Below are positions 1-9,140 of a stretch of DNA of 64,000 bases, in pieces. Location: assembly GCA_963204835.1 (NCBI GenBank), contig CAUJHJ010000053.1, positions 1 through 64,000 on the forward strand. The letters are read 5' to 3'. Source of the stretch: Pseudomonadota bacterium (lineage in GTDB: Bacteria > Pseudomonadota > Gammaproteobacteria > Steroidobacterales > Steroidobacteraceae). Every line of letters starts with the position of its first letter. Position 1 is the first letter of the stretch. Position numbers and translations under genes: made by a program. The notes under the pieces are model-generated. The model was not told the DNA's origin. It ran no database searches and worked only from the letters and a program-made list of their open reading frames with translations.

Positions 1-242
1 CCGAGCTCCTGACGCCGCCCGATCTCGAGCGCGAGTTCCGCATCACGGGCGGTCACTGGCACCATGGCGAGCTCGCGCTCGACCAGTTCATGATGCTGCG
101 TCCGGTGCAAGGCGCGGCGCAGTATGCAACGCCCGTCGACGGACTCTACCTCTGCGGCGCGGGCAGTCATCCGGGCGGCGGCGTGATGGGCAGCGCCGGG
201 CGCAATGCCGCGCGCGCGGTGCTCGCGGGGGTGCGCGCATGA
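1..242 (+). CDS. FAD-dependent oxidoreductase (phytoene dehydrogenase/CrtI-like), C-terminal fragment
   Basis: The gene is cut by the left window edge. The visible frame runs from base 3 to the TGA at 240-242 and gives about 79 residues. It contains GGHWHHGELALDQ, a run on LRPV, and the C-terminal stretch DGLYLCGAGSHPGGGVMG followed by a GRNAA helix. That last pattern is the FAD-contacting end of the phytoene-dehydrogenase-like amine oxidase superfamily. The stop overlaps the ATG of the GcvT-like gene (ATGA), so the two are probably translationally coupled. The substrate cannot be told; membership of this family does not imply carotenoid synthesis. Confidence 0.75.
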   Translation, partial: ELLTPPDLEREFRITGGHWHHGELALDQFMMLRPVQGAAQYATPVDGLYLCGAGSHPGGGVMGSAGRNAARAVLAGVRA

Positions 243-1432
243 CGATCCCGCGCGAACATTACCTGCAGGCGGTCTTCCCGACGCCCTTCCATCCGCGCAC
301 GGCCGCAGCCAACACGCTCAATCTGTGGCACCGATGGCGCGACTACACGGTCGCCGACGCCTACTTCGACGTCGCGCTCGAGTACACGGCGCTGCGCAAT
401 GCCAGTACGGTGTTCGACCTTTCGCCGATGACCAAGCACCTGGTCACCGGGCCCGATGCGCTCGCCTTCATGAACCGGCTGGTGACCCGCGACGTCGCGA
501 AGATCAAGCCGGGTCGCGTCGGCTACACGGTATGGTGCGACGATGCCGGGCAGGTGGTCGACGACGGCACGATTTTTCATTTGCGCGACCACGTCTACCG
601 GCTCTGTTCGCAGGAGCGCCAGCTCGACTGGCTCCTCGGTTCGGCGACCGGCTTCGACGTCTCGATCGTCGAGGAGACGCACGACGTCGCGGCGCTCGCG
701 CTGCAGGGTCCGACGAGCTGCGCGGTGCTGAAGCGGCTCGGCCTTGCGCAGATCGAGACGCTCGCGCCCTTCGGCATCCGCAGCTTCGCCTTCGAGGGCG
801 GCGACCTCACGGTATCCCGCACGGGTTTCACGGGTGACCTCGGCTATGAGCTGTGGATCGACCCCGAGCGGGCCGTGGCGCTGTGGGACCGGCTCTTCGA
901 CGTGGGCCAGGTGGTCGGCCTGAAGCCGATGGGCACGCATGCGCTCGAGATGAGCCGCATCGAGGCGGGCTTCATCCAGGCGGGCGTCGATTTCCTGCCA
1001 GCGGATCGCGCCATCCGCGCCGATCGCACGCGCTCGCCGTTCGAGCTCGACCTCGAATGGCTGGTCGATTTCAGGAAGGGCCCCTTCACCGGGCGGCGCG
1101 CGCTGCTTGCCGAGAAAGCGCGCGGCTCGCGCTACCGGCTCGTGAAGCTCGACGTGGAGGGCAACAAGCCCGCCAAGGACGCCTTCATCTACGACCGGCG
1201 GCGCCGCAATGTCGGCGTGGTCACCTCGTCGATGTGGTCGCCGGCCGCCAAGGCGAACATTGCGCTCGCCTCCGTGCAGGTTCCGCACGGCACGCCGGGC
1301 GACGAGCTGTGGGCCGAGATCTACTACCAGAAGGAGCTCAAATGGAGCCGGTTCATGGCACGCTGCACGGTCGTCGAGGGGGCCTTCTACAATCCGCCGC
1401 GACGCCGCGCTCAACCGGCCGCCGACTACTGA
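239..1432 (+). CDS. GcvT-family aminomethyltransferase-like protein
   Basis: A 397-residue protein with the layout of glycine-cleavage T-protein relatives. The N-terminal folate-binding part includes FDLSPMTKHLVTGPDA (about residues 60-75), then SRTGFTGDLGYELW and GLKPMGTHALEMSRIEAG. A C-terminal GcvT barrel carries VGVVTSSMWSP. These are tetrahydrofolate-dependent methyl or aminomethyl transferases. True GcvT normally sits beside gcvH or gcvP, and neither is visible here. The upstream neighbour is an FAD oxidoreductase, so a stand-alone demethylase or aminomethyltransferase paired with that flavoenzyme is more likely than glycine cleavage. Start chosen at the ATG overlapping the upstream stop. 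Confidence 0.85.
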   Translation: MTIPREHYLQAVFPTPFHPRTAAANTLNLWHRWRDYTVADAYFDVALEYTALRNASTVFDLSPMTKHLVTGPDALAFMNRLVTRDVAKIKPGRVGYTVWCDDAGQVVDDGTIFHLRDHVYRLCSQERQLDWLLGSATGFDVSIVEETHDVAALALQGPTSCAVLKRLGLAQIETLAPFGIRSFAFEGGDLTVSRTGFTGDLGYELWIDPERAVALWDRLFDVGQVVGLKPMGTHALEMSRIEAGFIQAGVDFLPADRAIRADRTRSPFELDLEWLVDFRKGPFTGRRALLAEKARGSRYRLVKLDVEGNKPAKDAFIYDRRRRNVGVVTSSMWSPAAKANIALASVQVPHGTPGDELWAEIYYQKELKWSRFMARCTVVEGAFYNPPRRRAQPAADY

Positions 1433-3447
1433 TCCTTGCCGGGCTCGCGGCCCCGCTGGCCGCCGCCCTGCCGCTGGCCGCCGCCGTGGCGCGGCCGCTC
1501 GCCGCCGACGACCTCTACCGCCTGCAGGAAGTCGCGGACCCGCAGTTCTCGCCCGACGGGCAATGGATCGCCTACACGGTCACGACACCCGATCGTGCGG
1601 CGGACGGCGATCAGTCGGATGTCTGGCTCGCAAGCTGGAACGGCAAGCAGGCGATCCAGGCAACGCGCAGCGCGTCGAGCGAGCACGCGCCGCGCTGGAG
1701 CCCCGACGGGCGCCAGATCGCCTTCCTGAGCGATCGCGCCGACGCCAAGGCGGGCGATCAGATATGGCTCCTCGATCGCGCCGGCGGCGAGGCGCAGCAG
1801 CGCAGCCATTTTCCGTCGGCGATCACCGGCTACGCCTGGTCGCCCGACGGCCGGCGCATCGTGTTCTCGGCGCAATCGCCCGCGCCGCCGGTGAACGATC
1901 CGGAGAGGCCCGCCCCGATCGTCATCGACCGGCTGCAGTTCAAGAGCGACGCCGCGGGCTACCTGCGCAACGAGCGCTCGCACCTGTTCCTGCTCGAGGT
2001 CGCGAGCGGCGCGGTGACAGCCCTCACCGACGGCCCCTACGAGGAGCTGCACCCGGCCTGGTCGCCCGACGGCACGCAGATCGTGTTCCTGAGCAAGCGC
2101 GGCGAAGATCCCGATGCGACGAACAATTGGGACCTCTATTCGATTGCGCCGCAGGCCGGCGCGGTGGCGCGGCAACTGACCACGAGTCCCGGCGCGGACG
2201 GCGACCCGGAAGATTCCTGGCTGAGCGGCCCGCCTCGCTTCAGCGCGGATGGCGGCCGCGTCGCCTATCTCGCGGGCGGCGCGCCGGCGGACCTCTGGTA
2301 TGGCCTCGAGCAGGTCGGCGTGATCGATCGCGAGGGCCGCGCGGCGGCCGTGCTGCCGACGGCCGCGATCGATCGCAATACCTTCGAACCGCACTGGTCG
2401 GCGGACGGCCAGTGGCTCTACTTCCGGCTCGAGGACGACGCGAGTATGGTGCTCGCGCGCGTGCGGCTCGCCGACGGGCGCGTCGAGCGCCTCACGTCGT
2501 CGCAAGGCGTGGTCAGCGCCTTCGATGTGAGCCGCCAGGGCCGCGTGGCCGTCATCCACGGCACGAGTGCACAGCCTGGCGAACTGGCGGCATACGAGCG
2601 GGGCCGCCTGCGGCGCCTCTCGCATCACAACGACGCCTGGTTGGCCGACGTCGACCTCGTCACGGCGCGCGACATCTCGGCCCCGGGCAAGGGCGGCCTC
2701 GAGGTGCACGCGCTGCTCTTCGAGCCGCGCCGGCGCGCGCCGGGCGAGCGTGTGCCAACGCTCCTGCGCCTGCACGGTGGGCCCGTGTCGCAGCACCAGC
2801 ACGAGTTCGACTTCCAGCTGCAGTTCCTCGCGGCGCAGGGTTACGCGGTGGTCGCGCCGAATCCGCGCGGCAGCACGGGCCGCGGGTATGCCTACCAGCG
2901 CGCGCTATTCGCCGACTGGGGCGAGGCCGACGTGCCGGACGTGCTCGCGATCACCGACCGCGTGGTTGCCGATGGCATCGCCGATCCCGCGCGCCTTGGC
3001 GTCGGCGGCTGGAGCTATGGGGCGATCCTGACGAACTACGTGATAGCGAGCGACACGCGCTTCAAGGCGGCGACGAGCGGCGCCGGCATGGCGAACATGC
3101 TCGGCGGCTACGGCATCGACCAGTACACCCGCGACTGGGAAACGGAGCTCGGCCTGCCGTGGAAGAACACGGGGTTGTGGCTGAAGCTCTCGTACGCCTT
3201 CCTGCACGCCGATCGCATCAGGACCCCGACCTTGTTTCTGTGCGGCGCCGACGACTTCAATGTGCCGCTGGCCGCCACCGAGCAGATGTACCAGGCGGTG
3301 CGACGCATCGGCGTGCCGACGCAACTCGTGATCTATCCCGGGCAGCACCATCACCTCGCACGGCCGAGCCTGCGGGTCGACCGGCTCGGGCGCTACCGCG
3401 ACTGGTACGCGCGCTACCTCGGGGTCAGTTCAGCCGCGGCCCCTTGA
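1342..3447 (+). CDS. S9-family serine peptidase with beta-propeller (acylaminoacyl-peptidase/DPP-like)
   Basis: About 701 residues. The first in-frame ATG giving an export signal is at 1342, inside the upstream gene, so the two overlap by 91 bases in different frames. The N-terminus has paired arginines then a long Ala/Leu hydrophobic run ending near RPLAADD, consistent with export. Six PD40-type propeller repeats follow (FSPDGQWIAYT, WSPDGRQIAFLS, WSPDGRRIVFS and similar). The C-terminal alpha/beta-hydrolase domain has the nucleophile in GGWSYGA (Ser558), acid in GADDFNVP (Asp637 or 638) and His in GQHHH (669-671). It probably trims peptides in the periplasm. A start downstream of 1342 is possible but would shorten the signal. 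Its stop lies 23 bases inside the convergent response-regulator gene. Confidence 0.85.
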   Translation: MEPVHGTLHGRRGGLLQSAATPRSTGRRLLILAGLAAPLAAALPLAAAVARPLAADDLYRLQEVADPQFSPDGQWIAYTVTTPDRAADGDQSDVWLASWNGKQAIQATRSASSEHAPRWSPDGRQIAFLSDRADAKAGDQIWLLDRAGGEAQQRSHFPSAITGYAWSPDGRRIVFSAQSPAPPVNDPERPAPIVIDRLQFKSDAAGYLRNERSHLFLLEVASGAVTALTDGPYEELHPAWSPDGTQIVFLSKRGEDPDATNNWDLYSIAPQAGAVARQLTTSPGADGDPEDSWLSGPPRFSADGGRVAYLAGGAPADLWYGLEQVGVIDREGRAAAVLPTAAIDRNTFEPHWSADGQWLYFRLEDDASMVLARVRLADGRVERLTSSQGVVSAFDVSRQGRVAVIHGTSAQPGELAAYERGRLRRLSHHNDAWLADVDLVTARDISAPGKGGLEVHALLFEPRRRAPGERVPTLLRLHGGPVSQHQHEFDFQLQFLAAQGYAVVAPNPRGSTGRGYAYQRALFADWGEADVPDVLAITDRVVADGIADPARLGVGGWSYGAILTNYVIASDTRFKAATSGAGMANMLGGYGIDQYTRDWETELGLPWKNTGLWLKLSYAFLHADRIRTPTLFLCGADDFNVPLAATEQMYQAVRRIGVPTQLVIYPGQHHHLARPSLRVDRLGRYRDWYARYLGVSSAAAP

Positions 3448-4264
3448 GGAAGTACTCGACCTTGTCGCGATAGGTGCGCGACAGCTTCAGCTCGTGGCCG
3501 CCGTCGAGGGTGAGGAAATACTCGCCGTTCATGTGCGCGCGCAGCGTCTTCACCCGCCCGAGGTTCACGATCGTCGAGCGGTGCACGCGCTGGAAGATGC
3601 GCGGGTCGAGCGCGTCCTCGAGTTCCTTCATCGTGCCGCGCAGGATGTGCGTGCGGCTGCCCGCGTGGATGCACATGTAGTCGCCCGCCGCGTCGATCCA
3701 GTCGATCGTGGAGGTATCGAGCCGGATCGTCTCGCGCCCTTCGCGGATCGGCAGCACCGGGTTCGGGGCGCCCGGCAGCGCCGACCGGCCGCGCGCGAGC
3801 AGGCTTTCCGCGTCGATCTCGCCCGTGCCCGACACGTCCGCGAGCAGCTCGACCAGCCGGTCGCGCTGCGAGGCGGCGCTGCGCTGCTGGCGCAGTTCGC
3901 GAATGTGCTCGACGGCGGCGGCGAAGCGCGATTCGTCCACCGGCTTCAGCAGGTAGTCGATCGCGCGCGCCTCGAAGGCGCGGATCGCGTACTGGTCATA
4001 GGCGGTGACGAAGACCACCATCGGCAGCGACTCCGTCGGCAGCTGCGCGAGCACGTCGAAGCCCGACAGCCCCGGCATCTGGATGTCGAGGAACACGAGG
4101 TCGGGCTGCTGGTTGCGCACCGCCTCGATCGCTTCGCGCCCGTTGGCGCATTGCCCGATCACCTCGAAGTCGCCCGCCGTGCGCAGCCGGATCTCGAGGC
4201 CGCGGCGCGACAGGGCTTCGTCGTCGACGATCAGAGTACGGATGGGATGCGGGGCGTTCATCAT
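3425..4264 (-). CDS. LytTR-family response regulator
   Basis: A 279-residue regulator. The receiver domain (about residues 8-125) has VDDE, phosphoacceptor Asp60 in VFLDIQMPG and conserved Lys107 in LLKPVD. A LytTR DNA-binding domain (about 175-279) holds FQRVHRSTIVNL and the end EYFLKGPRL. It is the partner of the LytS-type kinase just upstream. The two share an ATGA start/stop overlap, so they are translated together. LytTR regulators bind direct repeats upstream of a small number of targets; the target here is not evident. The first of two adjacent ATG codons was used. Confidence 0.9.
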   Translation of the reverse strand: MMNAPHPIRTLIVDDEALSRRGLEIRLRTAGDFEVIGQCANGREAIEAVRNQQPDLVFLDIQMPGLSGFDVLAQLPTESLPMVVFVTAYDQYAIRAFEARAIDYLLKPVDESRFAAAVEHIRELRQQRSAASQRDRLVELLADVSGTGEIDAESLLARGRSALPGAPNPVLPIREGRETIRLDTSTIDWIDAAGDYMCIHAGSRTHILRGTMKELEDALDPRIFQRVHRSTIVNLGRVKTLRAHMNGEYFLTLDGGHELKLSRTYRDKVEYFLKGPRLN

Positions 4265-5376
4265 GGGCCTGGCGCCTTCTCGAATGGCAGGGCGATTTCG
4301 ATGCGCACGCCCGGGTGCGCGTTGAGCGCGGCGAAGCGGTGCCGGTCGCCGTACAGCACGTGCAGCCGCTCGCGCGTGTTGCGCAGGCCCACGCCGCGCC
4401 CTTCGACGAGCGCATTGGCGCTGCGCGCGCCGGGGCCGTCGTCCGCGACCACGAGTTCGAGCATGATGCCGCGCACGCGGCCTTCGACGCGGATCGTGCC
4501 GCCGCCCTCGCGCGGCGACACGGCGTACTTCACCGCATTCTCGATCAGCGGCTGCAGCAGCAGGCTCGGCACGAGCGCCTCGAGCGCGGCTTCCTCGATC
4601 GCGAACTCGAGGCGCAAGCGGTCGTTGAAGCGCAGCTGCTCGGTCGAGAGGTACATGCTGAGCGCATCGAGCTCCTGCCGCACCGTCACCTTCTTCATCG
4701 GGTCCTGGTCGAGCGTGTAGCGCAGGAAGTCGGAGAGGCGCGTGACGGACTGGTTCGCCGTGCGGTTCTGGCCGTCGAGGATCAGCGTCGAGATCGCATT
4801 CAGCGTGTTGAAGAGGAAATGCGGATTGAGCTGGTAGCGCAGCATCCGCAGCTGCGCTTCCTGCGCGAGGGCGGCCGAGCGCAGCGTCGCCTCGCGCTGG
4901 TACTGCAGCGATTCGTAGTACTTGATCCCGAAGTAGAGCCCCGACCAGCAGAGCATGAGGTAGGTGCCCTGCAGGGCGCCGCTCAGGTACTCGTACCAGT
5001 GCACCATCTTCCAGTCCATCTGCGGCATGAACCGGTCGTAGGCGAGGTTCACGCACAGCCTCCAGGCGAGCGCCGTGATGTAGGAGGTGAGCGCGATGCC
5101 GACCAGGATGGTCCGCGGCCGCTGGCGCCACAGGTAGCGGTAGATGTAGCGCAGCGGCATCGTCACGAAGAAGCCGGACACGGCCGCGCTCGTGATGACC
5201 TGCAGGTAGCCCGGTTCCTTGTCGTAGAGCAGCGCGCCGAGGTACTGGGCGCAGCCATAGGCGGTCCAGCCCGCCGCGTGCAGGCCCCAGAACAGGGTAT
5301 TGCGGGGAATTCGCAGTCCGCCGAGCACCAGCACCGCGTGGTCCTGCGCGACCGCGGTGGGCGTTGCAACGCTCAT
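4261..5376 (-). CDS. LytS/YehU-type membrane sensor histidine kinase
   Basis: A 371-residue kinase of the His_kinase (YehU/AlgZ) family. The N-terminal half has about four hydrophobic segments (residues 27-50, 57-75, 88-108 and 133-150) and no recognisable input domain. The phosphoacceptor is His186 in YQLNPHFLFNTLN, the signature of this family. The ATPase part has LLLQPLIENAVKYAV (N-box) and VADDGPG (G-box). It pairs with the LytTR regulator at 3425-4264 through a 4-base overlap. The gene begins a two-gene operon; the roughly 90 bases upstream of it show no clear promoter. Confidence 0.9.
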   Translation of the reverse strand: MSVATPTAVAQDHAVLVLGGLRIPRNTLFWGLHAAGWTAYGCAQYLGALLYDKEPGYLQVITSAAVSGFFVTMPLRYIYRYLWRQRPRTILVGIALTSYITALAWRLCVNLAYDRFMPQMDWKMVHWYEYLSGALQGTYLMLCWSGLYFGIKYYESLQYQREATLRSAALAQEAQLRMLRYQLNPHFLFNTLNAISTLILDGQNRTANQSVTRLSDFLRYTLDQDPMKKVTVRQELDALSMYLSTEQLRFNDRLRLEFAIEEAALEALVPSLLLQPLIENAVKYAVSPREGGGTIRVEGRVRGIMLELVVADDGPGARSANALVEGRGVGLRNTRERLHVLYGDRHRFAALNAHPGVRIEIALPFEKAPGP

Positions 5377-5467
5377 GGCCGAGACTTTATGCGACAGGAC
5401 GCCGTGACCGCATCTTTACGTCGCAGCCGGGGCTCGCTTCGTCGCAGGTGGGCGGGGCGGCGGTGGG

Positions 5468-7030
5468 CTAGGGGCTCAGCGCCAGGGCGTTCGGCTGGCC
5501 CGGCTGGGAGAGGTCGTCGAGGGGCTGGGGTTTCTCGAGCAGGAAGCCCTGGGCGAAGTCGATGCCGATGGCGGACAGCCACTGGCGGCCGACCTGCGAG
5601 TCCACCCGCTTGGCGACGCAGTGCACGCCGAGCACCTTGGCGGCTTGCGAAATGGCAATCACCACGGCCTGGGGGAGCTTCTCCTTGAGGGCGGCCGACG
5701 TGAGTTTCGGGTCGATCTTCACGAGCCGCACGGCCGGGGAGGCGAGGAAGGGCAGCGCCTCGGAATGCAGCGTGAAATCGTCGAGCACGATGAAGCAGCC
5801 GAGCTGCTCGCAACGCTTCACGAAGCGCTCGGCGAAGGCACGGTGCTCGACGAAGGCGCGTTCCGGGACTTCAAAGCCGATGATCTCGGGCGAGACGCGC
5901 GACTCCGACAGGTTGTTCGAGACGAAAGGCAGGAACTGCTCGTCGGTCAATGTCGTCAGCGCGAGGTTGACGGAAAAGCTCGCCGGTTCGCGCTCCCAGA
6001 CGCCGGGATGGGCCGCGAGCCATGTGATCAGCTCGCCGGTGATGTAGCGGTCCATCGTGCTCGTCGTGCCCTGCGAGGCGAGCATGCGGGCGACCGTGTC
6101 GCCCATGGCGTCCGCATCCGGCTGGCTGCGGGCCCGCAGCAGCACTTCGTACCGCCGCGTGCGGCCGCCCGAACGCAGTTTGTGCAACTGCTGTACGTGC
6201 AGGGCGACCTCGCGCACGGTGGCCTGTGGCACATAGAGCGTCGCGTCGGCGGAGGCGTCGACGACGTGGGACGCCGCGGGCGCTGGCGGCGCGGCCTGCG
6301 GTGGTGCGGCCGGTGCCGGCCGCGCGACGGGCGCCGACATCGACGCGGGCGCGAGCGCGGGCGCCGGTGCCGGCTCTTGCTGCGGATCGAGCAACGCGTC
6401 GAACGAGAACTCGACCACCGGCATTTCTCCTTCCGTGGAGGCGGGCGCGGGGGAGGCGGGTACCGCCGCGGACCGGGTCTCTTCGACCGGAGGGGCCGCG
6501 GCAGGGCCCGCGAGAGTCGTGACGACGAGATCCGCGGCCGGGATTTCGGGCTTGGCGATCGGCTGGGTCTGGGTGATCGAGGTCGGGCGCAGCACCACCG
6601 ACAAGCGCTGCAGGATGGCGCGCACGTCGGCCGTGCCGAGCCGCTCGCCGCCGCCGTTCTCGATCGACTTGGAGTCCGCGATCACCATCGCGAGCCCGAG
6701 CACTTCGCCGTAGGGCGAGCGCGCGGGAAAGGTGACGGCGCTGCGGCCATCGCCGAGGTCGAAAGTGGAGCAATGGCGCTGCGTCTCGAGCCCGAACGCG
6801 CCCATCGCTTCGAGCGCCGCGGAGTGCTCGTCGGGCCCCAGCACGCCCTCGCTCAGCCAGAGCGCATCGCATTCGTCGTTGTGGATCGAGATCGAGTGCA
6901 CGCGCACCTGGCGCAGCGCTTCGCGCAACTCGCGCCCGAGCACTTCAGGTGTGACGCGCTCGCGCTCCGCCGGCGGCGGCCGCTCGTTCTTCGCCCGTTC
7001 GGTGGGCTTGGCGCGCCCGAATTTGAACAT
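5468..7030 (-). CDS. EAL-domain protein with degenerate catalytic site
   Basis: A 520-residue protein starting at MFKFGRAK. The N-terminal domain (about 25-150) is unassigned. A Pro/Ala-rich linker covers roughly 175-255 and an EAL-type domain 270-505. Many c-di-GMP phosphodiesterase residues are kept: Glu295 in RYEVLLR, Asn355, Glu387, Asp417-Asp418 in LDDF, Lys438 in KID and Gln494 in AQGFLLEKP. The usual AEGVET motif reads AKRVDS at 473-478, so its first glutamate is lysine. That residue is needed for metal and catalysis in characterised EAL enzymes, so this is probably a c-di-GMP-binding or protein-binding effector rather than an active enzyme. No signal peptide or membrane segment is seen. 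Confidence 0.8.
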   Translation of the reverse strand: MFKFGRAKPTERAKNERPPPAERERVTPEVLGRELREALRQVRVHSISIHNDECDALWLSEGVLGPDEHSAALEAMGAFGLETQRHCSTFDLGDGRSAVTFPARSPYGEVLGLAMVIADSKSIENGGGERLGTADVRAILQRLSVVLRPTSITQTQPIAKPEIPAADLVVTTLAGPAAAPPVEETRSAAVPASPAPASTEGEMPVVEFSFDALLDPQQEPAPAPALAPASMSAPVARPAPAAPPQAAPPAPAASHVVDASADATLYVPQATVREVALHVQQLHKLRSGGRTRRYEVLLRARSQPDADAMGDTVARMLASQGTTSTMDRYITGELITWLAAHPGVWEREPASFSVNLALTTLTDEQFLPFVSNNLSESRVSPEIIGFEVPERAFVEHRAFAERFVKRCEQLGCFIVLDDFTLHSEALPFLASPAVRLVKIDPKLTSAALKEKLPQAVVIAISQAAKVLGVHCVAKRVDSQVGRQWLSAIGIDFAQGFLLEKPQPLDDLSQPGQPNALALSP

Positions 7031-7162
7031 TTTCGCTGTTGTCCCCGGAAAGCCCGACCCGATGCGGCAAGGCCGCAAGGGGGAGCGTCTCAGGAAAGCG
7101 ACGGCGATGCCGTGATCGCGCTCGCGTTCTGTCACGCGCGCGCGGCCGGCCATTTGCCATAT

Positions 7163-8155
7163 TCAGCGCTCGATCGCCGCCATCCCGCGCTCGGTGTAGC
7201 GCTGTCCGGCTGTCGGTTGCAGTGCGCCGAGTGCGGCGAGATCGGCGGCCGTGAGCGCAAGGTCCGCCGCGGCGGCGTTGGCCTCGAGGTAGCTGCGCCG
7301 TTTCGTGCCCGGGATCGGCACGATGTCGCTTCCCTGGTGCAGCAGCCAGGCGAGCGCGACCTGCGCGGGCGTGGCGCCCAGGCGCGCCGCGATTCCCGCG
7401 ACTTCGTCCACGATGGCGAAATTGCGCTCGTAATTTCCGCCGGTGAAACGCGGATCGAGGCGCCGGTAGTCGGTCGGCCCGAGTGTCTCGGGCTTGGGCA
7501 CGAGCCCGGTGAGGAAGCCGCGGCCGAGCGGGCTGTAGGGCACGATGCCGATGCCGAGCTCGCGGCAGGCGCCGATCAGGTCGCCCTCGATGCCGCGCTC
7601 CCACAGCGAATACTCGCTCTGCAGCGCGCTCAGCGGATGCACGGCGTGCGCGCGCCGCAGGGTCGCCGCGCCGACTTCCGAGAGCCCGAGGTAACGCACC
7701 TTGCCGGCGCGCACCTGCTCGGCCATCGCGCCCACCGTCTCCTCGATGGGCACGCCGCGATCGAGGCGGTGCTGGTACCAGAGGTCGATGTATTCGACGC
7801 CCAGGCGTTCGAGCGATCCGTCGATGGCGCGGCGCACGTTCTCGGGCCGGCCATCGACGCCGGTCATCTGCCCGCCCTCGATGCGAAAGCCGAATTTCGT
7901 CGCAACGATCGCGCGATCGCGCCGCCCCTGCAGCGCGCGGCCGAGGAGGCGCTCGTTCGTGTACGGGCCATAGATCTCGGCGGTGTCGAAGAAATTGACC
8001 CCGATGTCGAGTGCGCGATGGATGGTCGCGATCGCTTCGGCCTCGTCGACGGGGCCATACATGTCGCCCATTCCGGCGACTCCGGCCATGCCCATGGTGC
8101 CGAGGCCGATGGCCGGGACTTCGAGGCCCTGTGTGCCGAGCTTGCGTAAGTGCAT
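7163..8155 (-). CDS. Aldo/keto reductase
   Basis: A 330-residue NADPH-dependent aldo/keto reductase of the YajO/perakine-reductase-like group. The TIM barrel begins [23 protein letters not shown]. The catalytic tetrad is visible: Asp and Tyr in DTAEIYGPY, Lys in ATKFGF and His in YQHRLDR. The cofactor-binding end has [14 protein letters not shown]. It is transcribed away from the LysR regulator at 8204; the two starts are 48 bases apart, so that regulator very likely controls it. The physiological carbonyl substrate is unknown. Confidence 0.9.
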   Translation of the reverse strand: MHLRKLGTQGLEVPAIGLGTMGMAGVAGMGDMYGPVDEAEAIATIHRALDIGVNFFDTAEIYGPYTNERLLGRALQGRRDRAIVATKFGFRIEGGQMTGVDGRPENVRRAIDGSLERLGVEYIDLWYQHRLDRGVPIEETVGAMAEQVRAGKVRYLGLSEVGAATLRRAHAVHPLSALQSEYSLWERGIEGDLIGACRELGIGIVPYSPLGRGFLTGLVPKPETLGPTDYRRLDPRFTGGNYERNFAIVDEVAGIAARLGATPAQVALAWLLHQGSDIVPIPGTKRRSYLEANAAAADLALTAADLAALGALQPTAGQRYTERGMAAIER

Positions 8156-8203
8156 ACTACAGGTGAAACAATACCACGGCGTGGCCTGGGAGAGGGTACA
8201 GCC

Positions 8204-9115
8204 ATGAGCACAATCTGGATGCCCGCGCAGATGGCGCTGTTCGCGAAGATCGTCGACCTCAACGGGTTTTCGGCAGCGGCGCGCGCACTCGGCGTGCCCA
8301 AGGCCGCGGCGAGCCGCGCCATCGCCGAGCTCGAGGCGGCGCTCGGCGTGCGGCTCCTCGAGCGCACGACGCGGCGCATCCACCTGACGCCGGTCGGGCG
8401 CCTCCTGTACCCGCATTGCCGCCGCATCATCGATGAGGCCGATGCCGTGCGCGCGGGCGCCGCGGACGCCAATGCCGAGCGCAGCGGGCCGTTGCGCGTG
8501 ATGGCCGATCCGACCTACGGCCGCGTGCTGCTCGCCCCCATCGTGCCGCGCTTCCTCGAGCGCTTCCCCGATGTCCCGCTCGACGTCGTGCTGCAGGCGG
8601 CCGATCTCGCCGATCCGTCGCAATGGGATGTGGCCGTGCACGTAGGCGCGATCGACGATGCGCGCTTCGTGTGCCGCGAACTCGGCGCGCCGCCGGCCGT
8701 GCTGTGTGCGACGCCCGCCTACCTCGCTGCGAAGGGCACGCCTGCAAAACCGATCGACCTGCGCGCCCACGCGCTGCTCACGCCCGCCGCATCCGGGCCC
8801 GAGTATCGTATCCACCTGCAGCGCGGCGCCGCGCAGCGCGAGGAAGTGGGCGTGCACCCGAAGCTCGCCGTGAACGACCCGGCGGTCCTGCACGCCTCGA
8901 CGGCGGCCGGGCTCGGCATCGGCCTCCTGCCGGAGTTCCTTTGCCGCCAGGGACTCGTCACCGGCAAGCTCGTGCGCGTGCTCGAGGGATGGGCGCTGCC
9001 TGGCACCCTGCCGCTGTGTGCGATTTACCCCGCGAGCCTCGCCGCGGACCGGCGCGTGGAGGCTTACGTCGGGTTTCTCGCAGCCAATGTGATTCCGGCG
9101 CTCGCGGCGACTTAG
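8204..9115 (+). CDS. LysR-family transcriptional regulator
   Basis: A 303-residue LysR protein. The N-terminal winged helix-turn-helix includes [21 protein letters not shown] and [15 protein letters not shown]; the rest is a periplasmic-binding-like effector domain ending in the [10 protein letters not shown] region typical of the AaeR/DhcR-like branch. The ATG at 8204 was preferred over an upstream ATG at 8150 because it has a purine-rich GGGAGAGGG stretch at the right distance and starts directly at the DNA-binding domain. It is divergent to the aldo/keto reductase at 7163-8155, the usual LysR arrangement with its target. Confidence 0.9.
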   Translation: MSTIWMPAQMALFAKIVDLNGFSAAARALGVPKAAASRAIAELEAALGVRLLERTTRRIHLTPVGRLLYPHCRRIIDEADAVRAGAADANAERSGPLRVMADPTYGRVLLAPIVPRFLERFPDVPLDVVLQAADLADPSQWDVAVHVGAIDDARFVCRELGAPPAVLCATPAYLAAKGTPAKPIDLRAHALLTPAASGPEYRIHLQRGAAQREEVGVHPKLAVNDPAVLHASTAAGLGIGLLPEFLCRQGLVTGKLVRVLEGWALPGTLPLCAIYPASLAADRRVEAYVGFLAANVIPALAAT

Positions 9116-9140
9116 ACTAGCCGGCTCCGGAGGACCCCAA

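Noticed and set aside
239-1432. Annotation as the glycine cleavage T protein GcvT
   Set aside because: No gcvH or gcvP nearby and the neighbour is a CrtI-like flavoprotein; the broad family name is safer.
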